From positions 129,681 through 193,680 of the forward strand of contig NZ_JAALGD010000007.1 in the NCBI RefSeq assembly GCF_011059135.1: 64,000 nucleotides of DNA, read 5' to 3'. Position 1 is the first letter of the stretch. The number at the start of each line of letters is the position of its first letter. The notes below the pieces were generated by a model, which was not told where the DNA came from, did not search any database, and saw nothing but the letters and a program-made list of their open reading frames with translations. Both the position numbers and the translations under genes were made by a program. Of this stretch, positions 7,815 through 16,650 are shown one piece after another. Source of the stretch: Brevibacillus sp. SYP-B805 (GTDB lineage: Bacteria > Bacillota > Bacilli > Brevibacillales > Brevibacillaceae).

Positions 7815-8633
7815 ATGAAGATCGGGAAGAAATGGGCAGCATCCTTAACACTGGCGGTAAGCTTCAGCCTGCTCCTGGCTGGCTGTGGCAGCGGCGGCAA
7901 TCAGGCGGCTGGAGGCAATCAAGCGTCCGGCGGCGGCCAGGCCGCAGGTGGCAGCACCGAGAAAGTGTATGTGGTAGGGACGGATGCGGCGTATCCTCCG
8001 TTTGAAAAAATGGAAGCGGACAAAATCACCGGTTTTGACATCGAAGTGATCCAGGCGGTGGCGGATGCGGCCGGCATCAAGATCGAAGTGAAAAACACCG
8101 GTTGGGACCCGCTGTTTGACGGCATCGATAAAGGCAATGTGGACATTGGCATTTCCGCGATCACGATAACGGATGAGCGCAAGCAGAAATACGATTTCTC
8201 CGAGCCGTATTTTGAAGCGCATCAGTTGATTCTGCTGCCGGAAGACTCGACGGTAACGAAGCTGGCTGATCTGAAAGGGAAGAAAATCGGCGTTCAGTCG
8301 GCAACGACCGGCGAACAAGTGGTGAAAAAAGCATTCGGCGATACGTATGAAGGAATCAAGGGCTATGATGATACGCCATCTGCCGTGGATGATTTCTTCA
8401 ACGGCCGCGTTGATGCGGTGGTAGCCGACAACGCCGTCCTGCAAGACTATGCGAAGAAAATCACCGACAAAAAATACAAACTGGTGAAAGATGATTCGTT
8501 TGAGGTTGAAAACTACGGCATCATGGTGAAAAAAGGGAACACCGAACTGCTGGACAAGATCAACCAGGGATTGAAAACAATCAAGGATAACGGGAAACTG
8601 AAAGAGATCCACACCAAATACTTCGGTGAATAA
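7815..8633 (+). CDS. Amino acid ABC transporter substrate-binding lipoprotein (GlnH-like)
   Basis: 272 residues from the ATG at 7815, which has AAGGGGG upstream. A lipoprotein signal ends in LLLAGC, followed by a Gly/Ala/Gln linker and a family-3 binding domain (VVGTDAAYPPFEKMEADKITGFDIEV, GNVDIGISAITITDERKQKYDFSEPYF). It is anchored outside the membrane and should deliver a polar amino acid (glutamine or arginine type) to the permease downstream. An earlier in-frame start at 7575 is rejected because it would put the DnaA-box region in the protein and hide the signal peptide. Confidence 0.9.
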   Translation: MKIGKKWAASLTLAVSFSLLLAGCGSGGNQAAGGNQASGGGQAAGGSTEKVYVVGTDAAYPPFEKMEADKITGFDIEVIQAVADAAGIKIEVKNTGWDPLFDGIDKGNVDIGISAITITDERKQKYDFSEPYFEAHQLILLPEDSTVTKLADLKGKKIGVQSATTGEQVVKKAFGDTYEGIKGYDDTPSAVDDFFNGRVDAVVADNAVLQDYAKKITDKKYKLVKDDSFEVENYGIMVKKGNTELLDKINQGLKTIKDNGKLKEIHTKYFGE

Positions 8634-8651
8634 TCATCTCGGCAACGCGGG

Positions 8652-8680
8652 GCGGGTACGTCTTTGGGCGTACCCGCTTT
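8652..8680 (+). terminator. Intra-operon hairpin, weak terminator/attenuator
   Basis: Perfect 9-bp stem GCGGGTACG / CGTACCCGC with an 8-base loop and a short TTT tail. It lies between the binding protein and permease genes. It probably lowers permease transcript relative to binding protein, a common arrangement in such operons (inference). Confidence 0.6.
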
Positions 8681-8762
8681 CCATTACGCGGCTCGCTTGG
8701 CTAACGCCCGGGCAAGAGCCTGTCGGGTTTATTGGACCGATCATCGAGAGGAGGGGACATTG

Positions 8763-9437
8763 TTGAACTGGGGTGTCATTGCGACTTACCAGGATTTATT
8801 CATCCGGGGCGTCATCAATACCATTATCCTGACAAGTGTAGCTACGATCTTGGGAACCGTGTTTGGTTTGTTTATCGGGTTGGGAAAAATGTCGAAAAAT
8901 CCCTTGCTGAAAGTTCCGGCATCGATTTATGTCGAGTTGTTCCGGGGAACCCCGATGTTCGTGCAGATCTTCCTGGTTCACTTTGCGATCATTCCGTCCA
9001 TCTGGAAAACGTTTTTTCCTGAAGCGGAGATTCCAAGCGGCATGTTTTCCGGATTTGTGGCGCTTTCGTTGAACGCTGCTGCCTACATTGCCGAGATTTT
9101 CCGTGCGGGGATCCAGTCGATTGACGTTGGGCAAATGGAGGCGGCTCGTTCGCTGGGAATGACAAGAGGAATGGCCATGCGCCTCATTATCATCCCTCAG
9201 GCGTTTTTGCGCATGCTGCCCGCGCTGGGGAACGAATTTATCGCTTTGCTGAAGGATTCGTCCCTGCTGGCCGTGATTGCCACGCCGGAGATCTTCTACG
9301 CGGCCATGAGCGTAGCCAAGAATACCTTTGAGCGGTATCCGCCGTACCTGACGGCAGCAGCCATCTATCTCGTGCTCACCCTGTTCCTGTCCCGGGTGGT
9401 GGTGCGAGGTCTCGAGAAACGTTATACCCCGAAGTGA
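8763..9437 (+). CDS. Amino acid ABC transporter permease (GlnP-like)
   Basis: 225 residues from TTG at 8763, preceded by GAGAGGAGGGG. A TTG one codon earlier is possible; longer starts run back through the attenuator hairpin. It has about five membrane segments, the family signature YVELFRGTPMFVQIF, and the EAA loop (EAARSLGMTRGMAMRLIIIPQAF) that docks the ATPase. It works with the binding protein before it. No ATP-binding subunit gene follows; the next gene is a cold-shock protein with its own promoter, so the ATPase must be supplied from elsewhere. Confidence 0.88.
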   Translation: MNWGVIATYQDLFIRGVINTIILTSVATILGTVFGLFIGLGKMSKNPLLKVPASIYVELFRGTPMFVQIFLVHFAIIPSIWKTFFPEAEIPSGMFSGFVALSLNAAAYIAEIFRAGIQSIDVGQMEAARSLGMTRGMAMRLIIIPQAFLRMLPALGNEFIALLKDSSLLAVIATPEIFYAAMSVAKNTFERYPPYLTAAAIYLVLTLFLSRVVVRGLEKRYTPK

Positions 9438-9444
9438 GGATCAT

Positions 9445-9473
9445 TTGACTTTCCAAATGCTGTAGGATATATT
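9445..9473 (+). promoter_or_regulatory. Sigma-A promoter of the cold-shock gene
   Basis: TTGACT (9445), a 17-base spacer and TATATT (9468). The transcript leader would contain a small hairpin TGAGA-cgtcaa-TCTCA (9480-9495), then the ribosome binding site GGAAAGGA. Confidence 0.75.
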
Positions 9474-9528
9474 CGACTCATGAGACGTCAATCTCATACA
9501 AGTTTGTAAACGGAAAGGAATGTATTGC

Positions 9529-9726
9529 ATGCTGGGTAAAGTAAAATGGTTCAACGCTGAGAAGGGGTACGGTTTTATCGAGCGCGAAGACGGCGGCGAC
9601 GTATTCGTTCATTATTCCGCCATCAAAGCGGAAGGGTTCAAAACCCTGGACGAAGGTCAAGCGGTTGAGTTTGACATTGTTGACGGCGATCGCGGTCCGC
9701 AAGCGGCAAACGTGGTGAAACTGTAA
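9529..9726 (+). CDS. csp: Cold-shock protein, CspA/CspB family
   Basis: 65 residues starting [18 protein letters not shown], with both RNA-binding motifs visible: KGYGFIE (RNP1) and VFVHYSAI (RNP2). A single beta-barrel nucleic-acid chaperone is expected. The ATG at 9529 is chosen over the in-frame ATG at 9520 because GGAAAGGA ends directly before 9520 and is properly spaced only for 9529. It is monocistronic, with its own promoter and terminator. Confidence 0.95.
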   Translation: MLGKVKWFNAEKGYGFIEREDGGDVFVHYSAIKAEGFKTLDEGQAVEFDIVDGDRGPQAANVVKL

Positions 9727-9727
9727 C

Positions 9728-9741
9728 TGAAAGCGCTTTCC
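9728..9741. promoter_or_regulatory. cre-like palindrome after the csp stop
   Basis: TGAAAGCGCTTTCC, built on the perfect palindrome GAAAGCGCTTTC, fits the CcpA cre pattern except at its two outer positions. It begins two bases after the csp stop codon and before the terminator, an odd place for an operator. The same 12-base palindrome recurs at 59981. Confidence 0.4.
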
Positions 9742-9764
9742 ACTTTTCGACCTACATCAAAAAT

Positions 9765-9803
9765 CCCCCTGGAGAGAAGGTTGCCTTCTTACAGGGGGTT
9801 TTC
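9765..9803. terminator. Terminator between csp and the convergent HD-GYP gene
   Basis: Stem CCCCCTG / CAGGGGG with an inner GAGAAGG / CCTTCTT extension, then TTTTC. It lies between two convergent genes and can serve csp; an A run (CAAAAA) on the other side could make it work for the minus strand too. Confidence 0.85.
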
Positions 9804-9819
9804 GTTTAGGCGCTGGTTG

Positions 9820-10899
9820 TCAGCCGATCATTTTCTCAATGGAGAGCGAGCGGTGTTTCCTGAGGTCGAGGTACTCGTCTCCTCGCCGCACCAGGGGGCG
9901 CATCGGTTCATCCATGTGAATCAGGATCACTTCCACCTCTTCGCCGGTGTTTAACAGGGCGTTGCTGCCGACATAGAGCGTGGCGATGTAGTTGATGAAG
10001 CGGTTGACGATTTCCGGATTCAGCAGACCGTCGCAGGTGAGCGTCCACAGGACCTTGGCGGCTTCGAACGGCGAGTTGCGCGACTTGTAGACCCGGTCGG
10101 AACAGATGGCATCGAAGACATCGGCTACGCCGACGATCTGGCTTTCAATGGGGATGTCCAGCCCCTTGCGCCCCTGTGGATACCCGGAACCGTCCCTGCG
10201 TTCGTGATGTAGCAGGGCGCACTGGATAATCACCTCATTGGTGCCTTCCATGCGGCTCAGGATCTGGGCACCCAGAATGGTATGCTGCTTCATGATCTCG
10301 AATTCGTCGTCCGTCAGCCGTCCCGGCTTCATGAGGATCTCCTGGGGGATGAACATTTTTCCCACATCATGGAGGAGACCGGCCTGCCCCAGCAGGATCA
10401 CCTCTTCGGTCGTCCGGTTCAACAATTTGGCGATCAGCGCCGACAGGATCCCCACATTGATGGAATGGCGGTAGGTATAATTGTCTGATCCCTCTATGAG
10501 ATAGAGGGGAGTGAACAATCCCGTTTCCTTGATGACCTGGTCAAGCAGCGGGAAAAAAGCGTGGGTAAACTGCCGGAGCGGCGGGATATACACTTCCGTA
10601 ACCTTGCCGAACAGCTCTTTGGTTTGCTCCAGAGCCGTCAAATACTTCTCCGCGGCCCCTCTCGATTTCAGGAGGTCTTCGATTTGCGAAATCACGCTAT
10701 GGGAGGGTTCCGGACTGGAAAACGGGAAATCCGGAGACACCAACACGGGAACCATATAAATCTTATGAGAAATGAGCAGGCTGATATCATTGCGGGTTAG
10801 CACGGTTCCTTTTGAAAGCAGCAGCAAGCCGTGCTCGTTAAACACATCATGCTCCAGCGTTTTGCCGATCAATGAATAGGACGTTGTGATTTCTGGCAT
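9820..10899 (-). CDS. HD-GYP domain protein, likely c-di-GMP phosphodiesterase
   Basis: 359 residues from the ATG at 10899, which has TGGAGGT six bases upstream; the ATG 39 bases earlier lacks such a site. The N-terminal 120 residues (ITTSYSLIGKTLEHDVF) are a soluble input region without membrane helices. The C-terminal HD-GYP domain has LLHDVGKMFIP, then HHERRDGSGYPQG, then VADVFDAICSDRVY. The HD metal-binding residues and the GYP triplet are intact. Established knowledge is that such domains hydrolyse cyclic di-GMP. It is monocistronic. Confidence 0.9.
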   Translation of the reverse strand: MPEITTSYSLIGKTLEHDVFNEHGLLLLSKGTVLTRNDISLLISHKIYMVPVLVSPDFPFSSPEPSHSVISQIEDLLKSRGAAEKYLTALEQTKELFGKVTEVYIPPLRQFTHAFFPLLDQVIKETGLFTPLYLIEGSDNYTYRHSINVGILSALIAKLLNRTTEEVILLGQAGLLHDVGKMFIPQEILMKPGRLTDDEFEIMKQHTILGAQILSRMEGTNEVIIQCALLHHERRDGSGYPQGRKGLDIPIESQIVGVADVFDAICSDRVYKSRNSPFEAAKVLWTLTCDGLLNPEIVNRFINYIATLYVGSNALLNTGEEVEVILIHMDEPMRPLVRRGDEYLDLRKHRSLSIEKMIG

Positions 10900-11056
10900 G
10901 CAGGTACCTCCAAAACACACATGTGGCCAAACGTTCAAGCAGCAACATTATACCACAAATTTTTATTCTTGGATAAAATAGGTTTCATTTTATGTCGAAT
11001 GTTTGAAAAATATGTCGCAAATGTAAAGAAAACATTAAAATTTCCGGTGTTTTTTG

Positions 11057-11083
11057 AAGGATTTTTTTAAAGAAAACGGGAAT
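11057..11083 (+). promoter_or_regulatory. Possible sigma-H-like promoter of hpf
   Basis: AAGGATTT (from 11057) and GGGAAT (11078) resemble the sigma-H elements AGGAWWT and RnnGAAT at roughly the right distance. Bacillus hpf (yvyD) is known to be transcribed by sigma-H and sigma-B. The match is partial. The stretch 10900-11115 otherwise holds no gene. Confidence 0.4.
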
Positions 11084-11115
11084 AGGTATTCTATAGACGG
11101 AAGGAGGTAATGCCC

Positions 11116-11664
11116 ATGAACTTCAACATTCGTGGTGAAAACATCCCGGTTACTGAAGCACTCCGAGACTATGTGGAGAAGAAGATCGGCCGTCTTGAAC
11201 GTTACTTCGATTCTCCACTCTCCACCGATGTCCATGTAACCCTGCGATTCCTCCGAGGTGAAGCAACGATTGAGGTCACCATCCCGCTGGTGGGCGTGAT
11301 TATTCGCGCCGAGGAAACTCACGATGACATGTATGCCGCCATTGACCTCGTCGTTGAGAAGCTGGAACGTCAAATACGCAAGCACAAGACCAAACTGATC
11401 CGCAAATTCCGCCTGGATAACAACCGGTCGCTGGTTCGCGAGGCAGAGCCGGTCATGGTGGCGGATCATGTGGAAGAAGATGTGGAAATCAACATCGTCC
11501 GCACCAAGCGGTTTGATCTGAAACCGATGGACGCGGAAGAGGCGGTGCTGCAAATGGATATGCTGGGGCACAACTTCTTCGTCTTTCAAAATGCCGAAAC
11601 CAATGATGTGAATGTGGTGTACCGCCGCAACGACGGGCGCTACGGACTGATTGAACCGAAATAA
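11116..11664 (+). CDS. hpf: Ribosome hibernation promoting factor, long form
   Basis: 182 residues, the length of long HPF. The N-terminal domain (MNFNIRGENIPVTEALRDYVEKK) binds the 30S decoding centre; the C-terminal domain (VRTKRFDLKPMDAEEAVLQMDMLGHNFFVF) dimerises to join two ribosomes into 100S particles in stationary phase. The ATG at 11116 is chosen because AAGGAGGT ends one base before the alternative ATG at 11110. The order hpf-secA-prfB is conserved in Bacillales. Confidence 0.95.
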   Translation: MNFNIRGENIPVTEALRDYVEKKIGRLERYFDSPLSTDVHVTLRFLRGEATIEVTIPLVGVIIRAEETHDDMYAAIDLVVEKLERQIRKHKTKLIRKFRLDNNRSLVREAEPVMVADHVEEDVEINIVRTKRFDLKPMDAEEAVLQMDMLGHNFFVFQNAETNDVNVVYRRNDGRYGLIEPK

Positions 11665-11678
11665 ACAGGGAGCATCTC

Positions 11679-11712
11679 AAGGGAGTTGTTGGTAATCACA
11701 ACTCCCTTTGCT
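11679..11712 (+). terminator. Terminator of hpf
   Basis: Perfect 11-bp stem AAGGGAGTTGT / ACAACTCCCTT with an 8-base loop, then a weak T-rich tail (TGCTTGTG). Confidence 0.7.
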
Positions 11713-11805
11713 TGTGTTCGGTTGTTATGTTTTGTTAGAATAGTTCTTTAGAGAGTGAGAAATGTTGCTCAGACGGTCTCCCCTGAGGAAGGAAGGAGTG
11801 TCCCA

Positions 11806-14328
11806 ATGTTAGGGCTTGTAAAAAAGATATTCGGAGACAGCAGTGAGCGAGAAGTCCGCAAGATGTTCAAGCGCGTCGAGAAAATCAATGCGCTGGAACC
11901 GGAAATGGCGGCGCTGACCGATGAACAGCTGAAAGCGAAGACGGAGATGTTCAAGGCTCGCCTGGCGCAAGGGGCGGAGCTGGATGATATTTTAAACGAA
12001 GCGTTTGCCGTGGTGCGCGAAGCATCCAAGCGCGTGCTGGGCATGCGGCATTACGACGTGCAGTTGATCGGCGGGATGGTGCTGCAGGAAGGCCGGATCG
12101 CCGAGATGAAAACCGGGGAAGGGAAAACGCTGGTCGCGACGCTGGCCACCTACCTGAATGCCCTGCTGGGGAAAGGGGTTCACGTTGTCACGGTGAACGA
12201 ATACCTGGCGGAGCGGGATGCCAAGACCATGGGAGAGCTGTACAACTTCCTGGGGCTAACCGTTGGCCTGAACAAGCATGGCATGTCCCCGGAAGAAAAA
12301 CGGGCGGCCTATCTCTGCGACATCACCTATGGAACCAACAACGAATTCGGGTTCGATTATCTGCGGGACAACATGGTGCTGTACAAGGAACAGATGGTGC
12401 AGCGGCCGCTGTTTTACGCGATTATCGACGAGGTGGACAGCATCCTGATCGACGAGGCGCGCACCCCGCTGATTATCTCCGGGGCGGCCAACCGTTCCAC
12501 CGAGCTGTATTATATTTGTGCCCATTTTGTCAAACGGCTGGAACAGGATGTCGACTATACCGTTGATGAGAAGCTGAAGATCGTGTCCCTCACGGATGAA
12601 GGCGTCAGCAAGGTAGAGAAGGCGTTTAACATCGAGAATCTGTACGACACGGCCCATATGACGCTGAACCACCATATCAATGCGGCGTTGAAGGCACAGG
12701 TGCTGTTCAAGCGCGATGTGGATTACGTGGTGCAGGATGGCGAAGTGGTGATCGTTGACGAATTCACCGGCCGTCTCATGGTGGGCCGCCGCTACAGCGA
12801 CGGCCTTCATCAGGCGATTGAGGCGAAGGAAGGCCTGAAGGTGCAGAGCGAGAGCATGACGCTTGCCACCATCACGCTGCAGAACTATTTCCGGATGTAT
12901 CAGAAGCTGGCCGGCATGACCGGTACGGCCAAGACGGAAGAAGAAGAGTTCAAAAAGATCTATGGCATGGATGTTGTAGTGATTCCGACCAACAAGCCGG
13001 TGATCCGCAAAGACCTCCCCGATCTGATCTTCAAGACGGAAGCGGCCAAGTACCGGGCGGTCGTGAATGATATCGTCGAGCGGCACAAGAAAGGACAGCC
13101 TGTGCTGGTAGGTACCATCTCCATCGAGAACTCCGAGCGTCTGTCCGCCATGCTGAAGCAGAAAGGCGTGCCGCACAACGTACTGAACGCGAAGCATCAT
13201 GCGCGGGAAGCGGAGATCGTGGCCCGTGCCGGCCAGTACGGAGCGGTTACCATTGCGACCAACATGGCCGGGCGGGGGACGGACATCAAGCTGGGAGAAG
13301 GGGTGGCCGAACTGGGCGGCCTGCATATTCTCGGTACCGAGCGGCATGAGTCCCGCCGGATCGACAACCAGCTGCGCGGACGTGCCGGCCGTCAGGGCGA
13401 TCCGGGTTCCTCCCAGTTCTTCCTCTCCTTGCAGGATGAACTGATGCGCCGTTTCGGGGCGGAAAACATCATGAACATGATGGATCGCCTCGGCATGGAA
13501 GAAGATGTGCCGATTGAAAGCCGGCTGGTGACCCGTGCCGTGGAGCAGGCCCAGAAACGTGTGGAAGGCGCCAACTTTGACACGCGGAAAGTGGTCCTGC
13601 AATACGATGACGTTATGAACCAGCAGCGCGAAGTGATCTACAAGCAGCGCCGCGAAATCCTGGAAAAAGAGAACCTGCGCGACATCGTGCTGGGCATGAT
13701 TTACAGCCTGATCGAACGCAATGTCACGGCTTATTGTCCGAAAGAGGAAGTGCCGGAAGAGTGGGATCTGCAGGGTCTGGTGGACACGGCCAACCACATG
13801 TTCCTGCACGAGGAGAATCTGACCGTTTCCCAGCTGAAAGGCAAGGAAGCGGAGGAGATCATCGAGTTCCTCAAAGCGGAAGTGGAGCGTCAGTACACCA
13901 AACGCGAAGAAGAGATCGGCGAGATGATGCGCGAGTTCGAGAAAGTGGTCGTCCTGCGCGCTGTCGACAGCAAGTGGATGGATCATATCGACGCGATGGA
14001 ACAGCTGCGGCAAGGGATTCATCTGCGGGCGTACGGCCAGAACGATCCGCTGCGCGAATACCAGTTTGAAGGCTTTGAGATGTTCCAGGCCATGATCGCC
14101 AGCATCGAGGAAGAAGTGGCGATGTACATCATGAAAGCCGAAGTCAGCCAGAATCTGGAGCGGCAGGAAGTGGTAAAGGGGCAGGGGGCCAATCCGTCGG
14201 CCCTGCAAACCTCCGGCCCTTCGGAGCGGCCAAACAGCGCCGCTTCGGGCAATGCCGAGCAAAAGAACAGGGCGCAGCGCCGCGCAGAGGAACAAGAGCG
14301 GAGACGTAATATCAAACGCATACGCTGA
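11806..14328 (+). CDS. secA: Protein translocase ATPase SecA
   Basis: 840 residues from the ATG at 11806 (AAGGAAGGAG upstream). All SecA landmarks are present: [20 protein letters not shown], Walker A MKTGEGKT near residue 105, DYLRDN, Walker [48 protein letters not shown], and [17 protein letters not shown]. It drives preproteins through SecYEG. The C-terminus is unusual: it ends in an Arg/Glu-rich [18 protein letters not shown] tail with no CxCxSGxxxxxCH zinc motif, although total length is normal. Confidence 0.97.
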   Translation: MLGLVKKIFGDSSEREVRKMFKRVEKINALEPEMAALTDEQLKAKTEMFKARLAQGAELDDILNEAFAVVREASKRVLGMRHYDVQLIGGMVLQEGRIAEMKTGEGKTLVATLATYLNALLGKGVHVVTVNEYLAERDAKTMGELYNFLGLTVGLNKHGMSPEEKRAAYLCDITYGTNNEFGFDYLRDNMVLYKEQMVQRPLFYAIIDEVDSILIDEARTPLIISGAANRSTELYYICAHFVKRLEQDVDYTVDEKLKIVSLTDEGVSKVEKAFNIENLYDTAHMTLNHHINAALKAQVLFKRDVDYVVQDGEVVIVDEFTGRLMVGRRYSDGLHQAIEAKEGLKVQSESMTLATITLQNYFRMYQKLAGMTGTAKTEEEEFKKIYGMDVVVIPTNKPVIRKDLPDLIFKTEAAKYRAVVNDIVERHKKGQPVLVGTISIENSERLSAMLKQKGVPHNVLNAKHHAREAEIVARAGQYGAVTIATNMAGRGTDIKLGEGVAELGGLHILGTERHESRRIDNQLRGRAGRQGDPGSSQFFLSLQDELMRRFGAENIMNMMDRLGMEEDVPIESRLVTRAVEQAQKRVEGANFDTRKVVLQYDDVMNQQREVIYKQRREILEKENLRDIVLGMIYSLIERNVTAYCPKEEVPEEWDLQGLVDTANHMFLHEENLTVSQLKGKEAEEIIEFLKAEVERQYTKREEEIGEMMREFEKVVVLRAVDSKWMDHIDAMEQLRQGIHLRAYGQNDPLREYQFEGFEMFQAMIASIEEEVAMYIMKAEVSQNLERQEVVKGQGANPSALQTSGPSERPNSAASGNAEQKNRAQRRAEEQERRRNIKRIR

Positions 14329-14339
14329 TGAGCGGGAAA

Positions 14340-14382
14340 CCCGCCCGACGCGAACGGAGCTTGCGGTCGGGCGGGTTATTTT
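14340..14382 (+). terminator. Terminator of secA
   Basis: GC-rich stem CCCGCCCGACCGC-like: CCCGCCCGACGC (14340) with GCGGTCGGGCGGG (14363), one bulged base, loop GAACGGAGCTT, tail TTATTTTCTT. Confidence 0.85.
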
Positions 14383-14393
14383 CTTACGCGCGG

Positions 14394-14421
14394 TTGCACT
14401 CCCCGGCTTTTGCGCTACAAT
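14394..14421 (+). promoter_or_regulatory. Likely sigma-A promoter of prfB
   Basis: TTGCAC (14394), a 16-base spacer and TACAAT (14416), about 42 bases before the prfB ATG. Confidence 0.6.
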
Positions 14422-14462
14422 AAAGAAGGGTAAGAGTCTGTAAAAAAGGTGGTTGAGATACG

Positions 14463-15579
14463 ATGGCTTTGATCGATGTCGCAGATGTCAAGCAAGAGAT
14501 GGCCGGTTTGGGAAAACGCTTAGCGGAAATTAGGGGGTCTCTTTGACCTGCCTGCCAAACAGGAACGCATCGGGGAATTGGAGGAGCGGATGCTCGCCCC
14601 TGATTTCTGGGATGACAATGATGCCGCCCAGAAGACCATTGGCGAGTTGAATGCGCTCAAATCCCTTGCCGATACAATGGGAGAGCTGGACCGTTCATAC
14701 GAGGATCTGCAGGTGATGCTGGAGCTGGCGATCGAAGAGGGAGACAGCTCGCTGATCCCCGATTTGTACGACAGCACCCAAAAGCTGAAAAAAGAGCTCG
14801 AAAGCTTTGAACTGCAATTGCTGTTGAGCGATCAGTACGACAAAAACAATGCGATTCTGGAGCTTCACCCCGGTGCGGGCGGAACCGAATCGCAGGATTG
14901 GGCATCCATGCTCCTGCGCATGTATACGCGCTGGGCGGAATCGCGCGGATTCAAGGTGGAGACGCTGGATTATCTGCCGGGGGATGAAGCCGGGATCAAA
15001 AGCGTCACGCTGCTGATTAAAGGACACAATGCCTACGGCTACCTGAAGTCGGAAAAAGGGGTGCATCGGCTGGTGCGGATTTCGCCATTCGATGCCTCCG
15101 GCCGCCGCCATACCTCGTTCGTCTCTTGCAATGTGCTGCCGGAGATCGAAGAGGATACGGATGTGGAGATCCGTCCGGAGGATTTGAAAATCGATACCTA
15201 CCGCTCCAGCGGCGCGGGCGGACAGCATATCAACACCACGGATTCCGCCGTGCGGATCACCCACCTGCCCACGGGCATCGTCGTGACCTGCCAGACGGAG
15301 CGTTCGCAGATCAAAAACCGCGAACGGGCGATGAAGATGCTGGCGTCCCGCCTGTTTGAACGGAAGCGGGAGGAGCAGGAAAAAACGCTGGCCGCCATCC
15401 AGGGTGAGCAAAAAGAGATCGCCTGGGGCAGCCAGATTCGTTCGTATGTATTTCACCCATACAGCCTGGTGAAGGATCACCGTACGAATGTGGAAGTCGG
15501 CAATGTGCAGGCGGTGATGGACGGCGAGATCGACGTGTTTATCGATGCGTATCTCCGTTCCCACTTGAATCGACAATAG
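14463..15579 (+). CDS. prfB: Peptide chain release factor 2, with programmed +1 frameshift
   Basis: The gene starts at the ATG at 14463 ([17 protein letters not shown]). After 27 codons it meets an in-frame TGA at 14544. The site reads AGGGGG-TCT-CTT-TGA-C: a Shine-Dalgarno-like AGGGGG, the slippery CTT and TGA-C, the classical RF2 autoregulatory shift. Reading continues in the +1 frame ([14 protein letters not shown]). The main part carries [13 protein letters not shown] (stop-codon-recognition SPF) and [17 protein letters not shown] with the catalytic GGQ. RF2 ends translation at UGA and UAA. The frameshift lowers synthesis when RF2 is plentiful. Confidence 0.97.
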
Positions 15580-15587
15580 ACGTGGAA

Positions 15588-15624
15588 AACGGCGGGAAGC
15601 GGGATGCTGACCGCCGTTCCTTTG
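15588..15624 (+). terminator. Probable terminator of prfB
   Basis: Stem AACGGCGG / CCGCCGTT with a 15-base loop and a short T-rich tail (CCTTTGTTG). The T run is weak; a second, stronger hairpin follows at 15686. Confidence 0.55.
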
Positions 15625-15640
15625 TTGTCAGAGAAGAAAG

Positions 15641-15726
15641 CTTAAGTTCTTTAAAGTGATAAAGTGGCAGAGAAAGGTTGGGGGCCCCGCCCGGCGCAGC
15701 GATAGCTCAAGCCGGGTGGGTTTTTT
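15641..15726 (+). ncRNA. Repeated structured RNA element, copy A, ending in a terminator
   Basis: Shares with copy B (56371) the 5' segment TTAAGTnCTTTAAAGnGnTAAAG, the middle AGAAAGGTTGnGGG, and a 3' hairpin whose loop reads CAGCGnTAGCTyAAG. Here the hairpin stem is CCCGCCCGGC / GCCGGGTGGG followed by six T. In copy B the stem has different bases that still pair, while the loop is conserved, which argues for RNA function. It lies between prfB and a yciI-like gene. I do not recognise the family. Confidence 0.55.
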
Positions 15727-15820
15727 AGAATCACGATCAGAACGCGATGATCCTTTCAAAGCGTTGGGATGGTGGTGTAAAATGACAGCGAACACACCCA
15801 ACGGAAAGGGAGGAACGGAG

Positions 15821-16090
15821 ATGCTGTACGTTGCCATGCTCACGATCATCGATCAGGATTTGAATGCCAAGGTTCGTCCTGCCCATCTTGCCTACATCAA
15901 CGAGCTTTATGGACAGGGCAAAGTGGTGATGGCCGGTCCGTTTACGGACAAACGCGGCGGGATGGTTATCTATAAAGCGGAGACCTGGGAAGAAGCCAAA
16001 CAATTGGCCGAAGCCGATCCGGTCGTCAAGGAAGGCGCCCGCACCTTGGAACTGCGCGAGTGGAGTCCGCTTGAGCTGCCGTTGAGCTGA
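15821..16090 (+). CDS. YciI-family protein
   Basis: 89 residues, starting MLYVAMLTIIDQDLNAKVRPAH at the ATG at 15821, preceded by GGGAGGAACGGAG; an upstream extension overlapping RNA element A is rejected. The fold is the small ferredoxin-like YciI barrel: His and Asp residues early on, then AGPFTDKRGGMVIYKAETWEEAKQLAEADPVVKEG. Function is poorly defined in this family; many members are dimeric and of unknown activity. A cytochrome gene follows after 93 bases. Confidence 0.85.
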   Translation: MLYVAMLTIIDQDLNAKVRPAHLAYINELYGQGKVVMAGPFTDKRGGMVIYKAETWEEAKQLAEADPVVKEGARTLELREWSPLELPLS

Positions 16091-16183
16091 GGGTGCCGTG
16101 TGAAATGACATCGATTCCGCTGCATGTTCTTCCGCGAGACGAGGCATACTTAGCCAAGAAGACAAATTCAAGGAGGAAGCAGC

Positions 16184-16546
16184 ATGAATGGTGTCACCAG
16201 GGCACTTGCGGCAGGGGCTTTTCTCATTTTGGCAAGCGCGTGCGGTACAGGGCAGCAGACCCAGCCTCCCGCTCAAACAACGCCGCCGTCCCAAACAACC
16301 CCGCCCGCCAGCAGTACCACCTATGATGCCGCAGCAGCGGAAAATGTGTTCAAAAGCACCTGTGCGGGGTGTCATGGGCAAAATCTGGAGGGAATGGTCG
16401 GCCCCAATCTGACCCATGTAGGTTCCAAGTACAGCAAGGATCAGATCAGGGAGATTTTGGAGAAAGGGAAAGGCAGCATGCCGGCCGGTTTGGTGAAGGG
16501 CGCGGATGCAGACAACATCGCGGCATGGCTGGCGGATAAGAAATAA
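16184..16546 (+). CDS. cccB: Lipoprotein cytochrome c-551 (CccB-like)
   Basis: 120 residues. A lipobox (LASAC) puts the diacylglyceride-anchored Cys near residue 20, followed by a Pro/Thr/Gln linker and a small c-type domain: haem attachment in CAGCHGQNL and a likely axial Met in GSMPAGL. Membrane-anchored outside the cell, it should pass electrons to cytochrome oxidase. AGGAGGAAGC precedes the ATG. In B. subtilis cccB lies between prfB and ftsE; here prfB is on the expected side, but ftsE lies 16 kb away beyond the arginine block. Confidence 0.9.
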   Translation: MNGVTRALAAGAFLILASACGTGQQTQPPAQTTPPSQTTPPASSTTYDAAAAENVFKSTCAGCHGQNLEGMVGPNLTHVGSKYSKDQIREILEKGKGSMPAGLVKGADADNIAAWLADKK

Positions 16547-16559
16547 GAAGCATGTTGAG

Positions 16560-16587
16560 ACGTCCGATGTAAGATCGGGCGTTTTTT
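16560..16587 (+). terminator. Terminator of cccB
   Basis: Stem ACGTCCGAT / ATCGGGCGT (one G-T pair), a 5-base loop and six T. Confidence 0.88.
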
Positions 16588-16600
16588 GTTGTCAAACAGA

Positions 16601-16634
16601 TGTATTTTTATTATTATTGGTGTATAAAAATTCA
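16601..16634 (+). promoter_or_regulatory. ArgR/AhrC double operator and promoter of argC
   Basis: Two ARG boxes, TGTATTTTTATTA and TGTATAAAAATTCA, in a 34-bp module that aligns without gaps to modules before carA and argG. The second box holds the -10 TATAAA. An alternative -35/-10 pair (TTGTCA at 16589, TATTAT at 16612, 17-base spacer) overlaps it. Arginine-bound ArgR would block the polymerase. Confidence 0.8.
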
Positions 16635-16650
16635 AAGGATGAAGAATCGT

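Noticed and set aside
14544..14546. In-frame TGA in prfB as a disabling mutation
   Set aside because: It is the conserved autoregulatory frameshift site with AGGGGG and CTT-TGA-C.
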